Positions 1 through 4,841 of a stretch of DNA of 6,319 nt are shown one piece after another. The position numbers and the translations under genes are program-made. Source of the DNA: Gemmataceae bacterium. GTDB lineage: Bacteria > Planctomycetota > Planctomycetia > Gemmatales > Gemmataceae. The stretch spans positions 1 through 6,319 of the forward strand of contig JAFMJU010000241.1 in the NCBI GenBank assembly GCA_017853285.1, written 5' to 3'. How positions within the stretch are numbered: position 1 is the stretch's first letter; each line of letters opens with the position of its first letter. A model generated the notes under the pieces. That model saw only the letters and a program-made list of their open reading frames with translations, was not told the DNA's origin and did not search any database.

Positions 1-634
1 GGGCCGCCAAGGTGGCGACAAAATCGGCGTTGGGGATGAAATTGGCCACCCCGTCGCTGACCAGCACCAGCCGGTCGCCCTTCTTGGGCGGAAACTCGTG
101 GATTTCCGCCAATTCATTCATTTCCTCGCACCCGAGGTATTTGAAGAGCCGGTTACGCCAGGGGTGGGTTTTGGCCTGTTCGGGGGTGAGCAGCCCCTTG
201 CGAACCAGTTCGTCGGTGACGGTGTGATCGTGGGTCAGGCGCGTGCAGTTACCATCCCGCACCAGAAATGCCGGGCTGTCCCCCAAATTGGCGACATACA
301 CCCGGTCAGGCAAGACAAACGCCACGACCGCTGTGGTACCCATGCCCTGCATGGCGGGATCTGTTTTTGCCTGCTGGATGATCTTCTGGTTGGCATATTC
401 CAGGGCGATAGCCACAGCCTCTTCGGGCAGGTCTTTTCCAAGAATGCGCTGCTGGATCACCCTGGGGATTTCAGCGGTGGCCAATCGGCTGGCTTCCTCA
501 CCAGCATTTAGCCCGCCCATACCATCGGCCACCACGAACACGCCATGAGCCAAATCAAGGAGAAAGGCGTCTTCGTTTTGGGGGCGCTTTCCGGTTTGGG
601 AATGTCCGGCGGCTGTTACTTGCAGCGATTGCAT
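1..634 (-). CDS. PP2C-family protein serine/threonine phosphatase, C-terminus missing at window edge
   Basis: Metal-dependent phosphatase that removes phosphate from Ser/Thr of cytoplasmic proteins, usually opposing a PknB-type kinase. The frame has 211 codons and no stop before the window edge; the family is normally about 240-260 residues, so the last metal-binding motif (DN) is off-window. Visible motifs are the N-terminal RPQNEDAF (17-24) with metal ligand Asp22, VADGMGG (35-41) with Asp37/Gly38, GMGTTAV (97-103), NLGDSPAFL (116-124), LTHDHTV (133-139), HPWRNRLFKYLG (157-168) and LVSDGV (191-196). There is no membrane segment or extra domain in the visible part, so it is a soluble stand-alone phosphatase. 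The ATG at 634-632 is chosen because GGAGGGG lies just upstream (644-638) and the protein then begins at the usual place before the first motif. One oddity is GDSP where most relatives have GDSR. It is transcribed divergently from the polyketide operon. The family call is firm; the substrate is unknown. Confidence 0.93.
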   Translation of the reverse strand, partial: MQSLQVTAAGHSQTGKRPQNEDAFLLDLAHGVFVVADGMGGLNAGEEASRLATAEIPRVIQQRILGKDLPEEAVAIALEYANQKIIQQAKTDPAMQGMGTTAVVAFVLPDRVYVANLGDSPAFLVRDGNCTRLTHDHTVTDELVRKGLLTPEQAKTHPWRNRLFKYLGCEEMNELAEIHEFPPKKGDRLVLVSDGVANFIPNADFVATLAA

Positions 635-754
635 GAACCCCTCCGGATCATCTTCGCTATCTTAACCATAATGGAAATATGCGCCAGATCAGGCCCATGC
701 CATGGCCCGTCGAGCAATATGGATCCTGAATGAAGGCGGAATAATCCAACCTTG
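635..754. promoter_or_regulatory. Divergent intergenic region between the phosphatase and the polyketide operon
   Basis: This 120-base stretch separates two start codons pointing away from each other, so it should contain promoters for both directions. The part near 656-680 is AT-richer than its surroundings. On the plus strand CATAAT (667-672) and AATAAT (740-745) each match five of six bases of a sigma-70 -10 box, but neither has a convincing -35 box at normal spacing. On the minus strand CATTAT (673-668) is a weaker match. An 8-base palindrome, GCCATGGC, lies at 699-706. The phosphatase has a clear ribosome binding site here (638-644); the methyltransferase does not. The location as a control region is a safe inference from gene layout; the individual boxes are weak. 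Confidence 0.45.
638..644 (-). promoter_or_regulatory. Ribosome binding site of the PP2C phosphatase
   Basis: Read on the minus strand, GGAGGGG is followed by TTC and then the ATG at 634-632, so the GGAGG core sits 5 bases before the start codon. This is the strongest Shine-Dalgarno match in the intergenic region and fixes the phosphatase start, which would otherwise be uncertain. Confidence 0.75.
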
Positions 755-1528
755 ATGCCCTTTCCCCCCGAAAAACCGGTCCAGCCCATCATTCGACGAC
801 AACCTGCGGATGAATGGATGGATCAGCCTGGAATTTCTTACCCGGACCACCAGTTGGCCCTGAAGGGGCTGGCGCGTTTGAACCGGGCCTCCGGGGTGCA
901 CCAGAAAGTATGGCGGGAACTGCTGCTGGGGATGGCTGCAAAACCGCAAACCGGGCCGGTGCGGTTATTGGACCTGGCCACAGGCGGGGCCGACCTGCCG
1001 ATCCACCTCTTCAAACAGGCGCGCCGGGCGGGCCTGGACCTGCGTATCCTCGCGGTTGACCGGGCCGAGGGAGCCCTGCGGCACGCCATGGAACGCTGTA
1101 TGGCCTCCGGGGTGCCGTGTTCCATGGGGGAGGATTACCCCCTTGAGCCGGGTATACGGTTTCGGGTGGCGGACGCCCTTGCAGCACCCTTGGGCCTTCC
1201 GCAACCGGACTGGGTGACCAGTTCGTTGTTCTTGCACCATCTCACAAATCGGGAAGCGTTTGACTTGCTGGTGGAGCTGGCCGGTCTTGTGAAAAAGGGT
1301 CTGGTCATCGCGGACCTCAGCCGGGGCTGGTTGAACCGGGTGCTGGTGACAATCGGATCCCATCTGTTGTCGCGGTCGCCGTTGGTCCACAACGATGGTC
1401 CGGCATCCATCCGGGCTGCATTCACCATCCGGGAGGCACGGGGATTGGCCGAGTCCGCGGGGTTGCATGGAGTCTTGGTGCGTTCCGCCTTTCCCGGGAT
1501 GTGGCTGATGCGCTGGGAGAAACCATGA
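755..1528 (+). CDS. Class I SAM-dependent methyltransferase of the type III polyketide operon
   Basis: Predicted soluble methyltransferase of 257 residues with a Rossmann fold. The SAM-binding glycine motif is LLDLATGGADLP (71-82), the acidic residue that should hold the SAM ribose is Asp102 in LAVDRAEGAL, a second acidic site is ADAL (139-142), and motif IV is DWVTSSLFLHHL (152-163). The double His in FLHHL, the VIADLSRGW segment (184-192) and the later HNDGPASIRAAFT segment resemble methyltransferases commonly found beside type III polyketide synthases. The natural role is probably O- or C-methylation of the aromatic product made by the synthase at 2709-3800; this is inferred from context. 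The start is the ATG at 755; a TTG directly in front (752) is the only other in-frame option. The best upstream purine stretch, GGCGGA at 735-740, is rather far from either. The stop overlaps the next start (ATGA), so this is the first gene of the operon. Confidence 0.9.
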   Translation: MPFPPEKPVQPIIRRQPADEWMDQPGISYPDHQLALKGLARLNRASGVHQKVWRELLLGMAAKPQTGPVRLLDLATGGADLPIHLFKQARRAGLDLRILAVDRAEGALRHAMERCMASGVPCSMGEDYPLEPGIRFRVADALAAPLGLPQPDWVTSSLFLHHLTNREAFDLLVELAGLVKKGLVIADLSRGWLNRVLVTIGSHLLSRSPLVHNDGPASIRAAFTIREARGLAESAGLHGVLVRSAFPGMWLMRWEKP

Positions 1529-2718
1529 CGGTTCCCGAGCGGGAGATTTGGGACGCCGTGGTGGTGGGTGGCGGCGTGGCGGGCAGTTATGTGGCCGCCC
1601 ACCTGGCCCATGCGGGGGCTGATGTGTTGTTGGTGGAACGGGACAGGTTTCCAAGGGACAAGGTGTGTGGGTGCTGTCTGAATGACCGGGCGCTTGGTGC
1701 CTTGGCGGATAGTCCCATTGCCGCAGTCCGGGCGCTGGCGCTTGAGGCGAGGCCGCTGGGAGGGATCCGTCTGGGTGCTGGTGGCCGTTCGGTTTTTTGC
1801 CGGTTTCCTTCCGGGAGCGTGATCAGCCGGGCGAGGCTGGATCTTGCCTTGGTGGAGGCGGCCCGTGGCTGCGGTGCCCAAATCCGATTTGGTGCTCAAG
1901 CCCGGTATGTGGGGGAAGATGATCAGGCGGTGACGCTGCGGTTGGAGGACCAGGCGGGAGTGCGAGAAATCCGTTCACGATTGGTGGTGGCAGCGGATGG
2001 TCTTGGTTCTGAACTGCTTGGGTGCGCTACCGGGGAGGTTTCGCGGGTGCGTGAAGGCTCGTTGATCGGGGCGGGGGTGGTTTTGCCTGGGGATTGTTCG
2101 GAAGGTTTTGAATCCGGCGTTATCCACATGGCGGTCGGGCGGGGAGGGTATTTGGGTTTGGCACGGCTGGAGGACGGCAGGCTGGATCTGGCGATGGCCT
2201 GTGATGCCGGTGTTGTGCGGGACAGTGGCGGGCTAGGGCCGTTGGCCGGGAGACTGCTTTGCGATGCGGGTTGGCTATCGCCTGAGGGGATTTTGGAGGC
2301 GCGTTGGCGGGGGACGCCCCGGTTGACCCGGAAGCCTCGTCTGCGACAGACCCGGCGGTTGGTGGCGGTTGGGGATGCGCGGGGGTACATCGAGCCGTTC
2401 ACCGGGGAAGGCATGGGATGGGCCCTGGCGGGTGCGCGGGAACTGTTGCCCGGGATGACAGCCTTGGCGCTGGGGGGCGAGCCAATCTGGCCCAGGCGGC
2501 ATGGAGGCGTGTTTCAAGGCTTCACTTGCAGGGCGTTGGCGGCTTTTTTAAGGCGGCCGGGGTTGGTGGCCTGGGCTGTTAGAATTCTGAAGGTTGCACC
2601 TTTTCTGGCCAAGCCGTTCGCCTGGGGAACCGGGCGTGGCAAAACATGGGGGATAGCGCCCCAAGTAATCGGGAGTGGGCCAGCAGTCGCTGGGGAAGGT
2701 GTCAGCACATGCGATTAG
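1525..2718 (+). CDS. FAD-dependent oxidoreductase, geranylgeranyl reductase-like
   Basis: Flavoprotein of 397 residues in the p-hydroxybenzoate hydroxylase/geranylgeranyl reductase superfamily. The FAD-binding dinucleotide motif is VVVGGGVAG (12-20), ending the first strand-helix pair with Glu38 in LLVERD. Next comes FPRDKVCGCCLN (42-53), typical of the geranylgeranyl reductase branch although the Cys-Gly segment carries extra cysteines. LVVAADGLGS lies mid-protein, and the FAD phosphate/ribityl motif GDARGYIEPFTGEGMGWAL starts at Gly283 with conserved Asp284. The C-terminal region (about 337-370) is hydrophobic and basic, which may let it sit on a membrane surface. It probably hydroxylates, oxidises or reduces the polyketide; hydroxylation to a quinone precursor would match srsC-type enzymes. 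The start is the ATG at 1525, preceded by GGGAGA (1515-1520) and overlapping the previous stop by 4 bases. A GTG at 1501 would extend it by 8 residues inside the methyltransferase gene and is less likely. The substrate is not predictable from the sequence. Confidence 0.92.
   Translation: MTVPEREIWDAVVVGGGVAGSYVAAHLAHAGADVLLVERDRFPRDKVCGCCLNDRALGALADSPIAAVRALALEARPLGGIRLGAGGRSVFCRFPSGSVISRARLDLALVEAARGCGAQIRFGAQARYVGEDDQAVTLRLEDQAGVREIRSRLVVAADGLGSELLGCATGEVSRVREGSLIGAGVVLPGDCSEGFESGVIHMAVGRGGYLGLARLEDGRLDLAMACDAGVVRDSGGLGPLAGRLLCDAGWLSPEGILEARWRGTPRLTRKPRLRQTRRLVAVGDARGYIEPFTGEGMGWALAGARELLPGMTALALGGEPIWPRRHGGVFQGFTCRALAAFLRRPGLVAWAVRILKVAPFLAKPFAWGTGRGKTWGIAPQVIGSGPAVAGEGVSTCD
2692..2699 (+). 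promoter_or_regulatory. Ribosome binding site of the type III polyketide synthase
   Basis: GGGGAAGG lies inside the end of the flavoprotein gene, 9 bases before the ATG at 2709. It decides between this start and the upstream in-frame ATG at 2646. Because the site is translated by ribosomes finishing the flavoprotein, synthase translation is probably coupled to it. Confidence 0.65.
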
Positions 2719-3800
2719 GCCCCATCGGCACGGCGGTGCCAAGGCACTGTTACGACCGCGCGCGCGACCTGGAGGTGGCCCGCCTCATCCTTCGGCCCAC
2801 CGCCGAGCAGGAGAGCTGGATCCCGGGTGTTTATGCAAAATCAGGGATAGAGAAAAGGTACTATGTCCTTGGAGAGGCGGAGCTGGACGACCTGGTCCGG
2901 CGGCCGCTGGCGGGGATGACCGAGAAAGAGCGGTCGGAATGGAACGGGCCCAGCGTGGGGCAACGCATGGGCTACTACGAACGCGAGGCCAAAACGCTTG
3001 CGGTCCAGGCGGCCGGGAGCGCCATGGAGCAGGCCGGTTGCTCTCCCGGACAGATCACGCACCTGGTGACGATTTCCTGCACGGGATTCGAGGCGCCCGG
3101 GGTGGATTTTTCGCTGATGGATTCCCTGGGTTTGTCGGCGGATGTGGAGCGCACGCATGTGGGGTTCATGGGTTGCCATGGGGCCTTGAATGGATTGAGG
3201 GTGGCGCGGGGGCTTGTGGCCGCCCAGCCGGATGCCCGGGTGTTGCTGTGCGCGGTGGAATTATGCAGCCTGCATTATCACTGCCGTTGGGATCCCAGCC
3301 GGGTGATTTCGAACTCGCTGTTCGCGGATGGGGCGGCGGCGACAGTCTGTGTGGCGGATGGCGGGGAAGCCAGCCGTGGCTGGAAACTGATGGCCAACGG
3401 CAGCCACCGGGTGGCGGACACGCAAGCAATGATGGGCTGGGTGATTGGCGACCATGGATTTGAGATGACCCTCACCAAGGAAGTGCCCAAGGTGATCGAG
3501 GCGCAGTTGGGGCCTTGGGTGGATCGCTGGCTGGCGAAACAGGGGATGACACGATCGGAGGTTGGTTCCTGGGCGGTGCATCCCGGGGGGCCGCGGATCC
3601 TGGAGGCGACCGAAAACGCCTTGGGCCTCGCCGCCGGGGGGCTCGGTGATTCGAGGGGAGTGCTGCGGGATTTTGGCAACATGTCGTCCCCCACGCTGTT
3701 GTTTATCGCCAAGAGGATGATGGAACGCGGGGCGGAACTGCCCTGTGTGATGCTGGGGTTCGGGCCGGGGTTGGCCATAGAGGCGGCGCTTTGGGTTTGA
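2709..3800 (+). CDS. Type III polyketide synthase (chalcone/stilbene synthase family)
   Basis: Homodimeric ketosynthase of 363 residues, normal family size. It extends a CoA- or carrier-bound starter with malonyl-CoA and cyclises the chain. The catalytic triad is intact: Cys156 in GFMGCHGALNG, His291 in WAVHPGGPRIL and Asn324 in DFGNMSSPTLLF. Other family signatures are ISCTGFEAPGVDF, VELCSLHYH (183-191), SLFADGAAA and the C-terminal GFGPGLAIEA. By ungapped comparison with plant chalcone synthase, the Thr197 position appears to be His189 and the Phe265 gatekeeper a Met, so the pocket is of the bacterial type. Likely products are alkylresorcinols, alkylpyrones or a related phenolic lipid, but starter and chain length cannot be read from this. 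The start is the ATG at 2709: GGGGAAGG (2692-2699) lies 9 bases upstream and the protein then begins at the usual N-terminal position. An ATG at 2646 would add 21 poorly conserved-looking residues inside the flavoprotein gene. It overlaps the upstream gene by 10 bases. Confidence 0.96.
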   Translation: MRLGPIGTAVPRHCYDRARDLEVARLILRPTAEQESWIPGVYAKSGIEKRYYVLGEAELDDLVRRPLAGMTEKERSEWNGPSVGQRMGYYEREAKTLAVQAAGSAMEQAGCSPGQITHLVTISCTGFEAPGVDFSLMDSLGLSADVERTHVGFMGCHGALNGLRVARGLVAAQPDARVLLCAVELCSLHYHCRWDPSRVISNSLFADGAAATVCVADGGEASRGWKLMANGSHRVADTQAMMGWVIGDHGFEMTLTKEVPKVIEAQLGPWVDRWLAKQGMTRSEVGSWAVHPGGPRILEATENALGLAAGGLGDSRGVLRDFGNMSSPTLLFIAKRMMERGAELPCVMLGFGPGLAIEAALWV

Positions 3801-3866
3801 AACAGTTGCGTGGTGGATGCGCGGGCGGATAATCAGAGGGCTGTCTGCCCTACCCATAGGCCCTGG
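3801..3866. repeat. Short intergenic gap with candidate palindromic dispersed repeat
   Basis: The 66 bases after the synthase stop contain AGGGC-TGTCT-GCCCT (3837-3851), a 5-base stem with a 5-base loop, inside a stretch (about 3815-3855) that reads like a non-coding element rather than protein. No T-run follows, so it is not a normal intrinsic terminator. A GTG-started extension of the next gene can be read through it, but the implied residues look non-biological for an N-terminus. I suspect a REP-like dispersed sequence of the kind scattered between genes in such genomes. Only one copy is present here, so this is unproven. Confidence 0.35.
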
Positions 3867-4835
3867 ATGAACGCCATGCGACGCTTCTGGATGATTTTGA
3901 TTCTGGCCCTGTGCGGCACCGGTGCGAACTCCCAATCTGTGGACCAAGGTGAGGCGCGCAAGCCGGCCAATGAGGCTGAGCTGCGGTACTGGCTGGACAA
4001 CATGGCGGTGCATCACCGGTACTCGGTGGATGAGATGAGCCAGGTGACCGGTTTGCCGGCAGATGAGGTTGTGGCGGCCTTGAAGCGGTTGGGGCTGGAG
4101 GGGAAAGCGCCGGTCAAACGGAAAAAGGAGGAGGCGCTGGTGGTGTTGCCCTACCCGGGAGGCCGGCACCCGCGGATCGGTTTTCTGGACGGGGCGGTCA
4201 ATCCCCAGCGGGAGACGAAGATCAGCGTGTTCACGCCATGGGATCCGCCGGAGAAGCCCGGCTATGTGGTGGCGGACATACCCGAGGCGGTGTTTTCGAA
4301 CCTGGGCCTGACCTATCTGGCGCACACCCATGTGCCCACGCTGTGGGACCTGAAAAAGGTCACGCTGCCCAAGCTGGAGTGGAAACGGTTGGAAACCGGG
4401 GATCTGGAGATCGAGCGGCCGTTGCCCAACGGGATCGTCTTCGGGGCCAAGGCGCATCCGGACCAGCAGGCGGTGCGGATGGAGTTGTGGTTGAAAAATG
4501 GCACCGACCAGAAGCTGACCGGATTGCGGGTGCAAAATTGCGTGATGCTGAAGGGCGCCCCGGGGTTCACCCACCAGGACAACACCACCAAGAAATTCCA
4601 GGCTCCCTACGCGATCGCCCGGCACAAGGATCTGAACCGGTGGATCATCACCGGTTGGGAGCCGATCCAGCGGGCGTGGGGGAACGCGCCGTGCCCCTGC
4701 CTGCACGCGGACCCGCAATTCCCGGATTGCGAGCCCGGGCAGACGGTCCGCTGCCGGGGCTGGTTGTCCTTTTACGAGGGGGACGACCTGGATGCCGAGT
4801 TGAAGCGGATCGACGCCACCGGCTGGCGGAAATAG
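3867..4835 (+). CDS. Exported protein of unknown function with HPRIGFLDGA motif
   Basis: I recognise this as an uncharacterised protein type seen in Verrucomicrobiota and Planctomycetota, but no function is known to me. The form starting at 3867 has 322 residues. A second ATG at 3876 gives 319 residues and a cleaner signal peptide: MRRFWMILILALCGTG, with likely cleavage near ANS-QS. LALC is a poor lipobox, so a lipoprotein is unlikely. The mature part begins with a short helical domain (ELRYWLDNM through VVAALKRLGLEG) that resembles a small helix-turn-helix-like or coiled fold. A basic linker follows, then a larger beta-rich-looking domain with HPRIGFLDGAVNPQRETKIS, TPWDPP, LTYLAHTHVPT and VFGAKAHPD. 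Near the end a Cys cluster (PCPCLHADPQFPDC, then RC) is followed by RGWLSFYEG. The Cys and His residues could bind a metal or form disulfides outside the cytoplasm. Neither start has a good ribosome binding site. It follows the polyketide operon on the same strand after 66 bases; co-transcription is possible but unproven. Confidence 0.85.
   Translation: MNAMRRFWMILILALCGTGANSQSVDQGEARKPANEAELRYWLDNMAVHHRYSVDEMSQVTGLPADEVVAALKRLGLEGKAPVKRKKEEALVVLPYPGGRHPRIGFLDGAVNPQRETKISVFTPWDPPEKPGYVVADIPEAVFSNLGLTYLAHTHVPTLWDLKKVTLPKLEWKRLETGDLEIERPLPNGIVFGAKAHPDQQAVRMELWLKNGTDQKLTGLRVQNCVMLKGAPGFTHQDNTTKKFQAPYAIARHKDLNRWIITGWEPIQRAWGNAPCPCLHADPQFPDCEPGQTVRCRGWLSFYEGDDLDAELKRIDATGWRK
4814..4828 (-). terminator. 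Weak hairpin just past the DUF4340 stop
   Basis: CGCCA-CCGGC-TGGCG forms a 5-base GC-rich stem with a 5-base loop. It lies 14 bases beyond the DUF4340 stop, within the last codons of the convergent gene. No T-run follows on the minus strand, so it would at best be a weak or factor-assisted terminator. Confidence 0.2.
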
Positions 4836-4841
4836 ACCCTG

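Noticed and set aside
699..706. GCCATGGC palindrome as an operator
   Set aside because: It is only 8 bases, a sequence expected often in GC-rich DNA, with no second copy nearby; kept only as a remark in the intergenic entry.
98..733. Plus-strand open frames opposite the PP2C gene
   Set aside because: The PP2C frame on the other strand has all expected motifs; these have none.
965..1899. Two overlapping minus-strand open frames of 229 and 254 codons opposite the methyltransferase and flavoprotein
   Set aside because: Their Pro/Arg/His-rich composition and overlap with well-supported genes mark them as shadows.
2646..2708. Upstream ATG start for the polyketide synthase
   Set aside because: It lies well within the flavoprotein gene, and the ATG at 2709 has a much better ribosome binding site and a normal N-terminus.
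3810..3866. GTG start extending the exported protein
   Set aside because: It would put 19 residues encoded by a palindrome-containing stretch in front of a good signal peptide.
3900..3920. Lipoprotein signal (LALC) in the exported protein
   Set aside because: The residue before Cys is Leu rather than Gly, Ala or Ser, so a standard signal peptide is more likely.
3261..4718. 485-codon open frame on the minus strand opposite the synthase and the exported protein
   Set aside because: It has low-complexity His/Pro/Arg/Gln composition with no recognisable motif, and both genes opposite it have strong family signatures. It is a GC-driven shadow.
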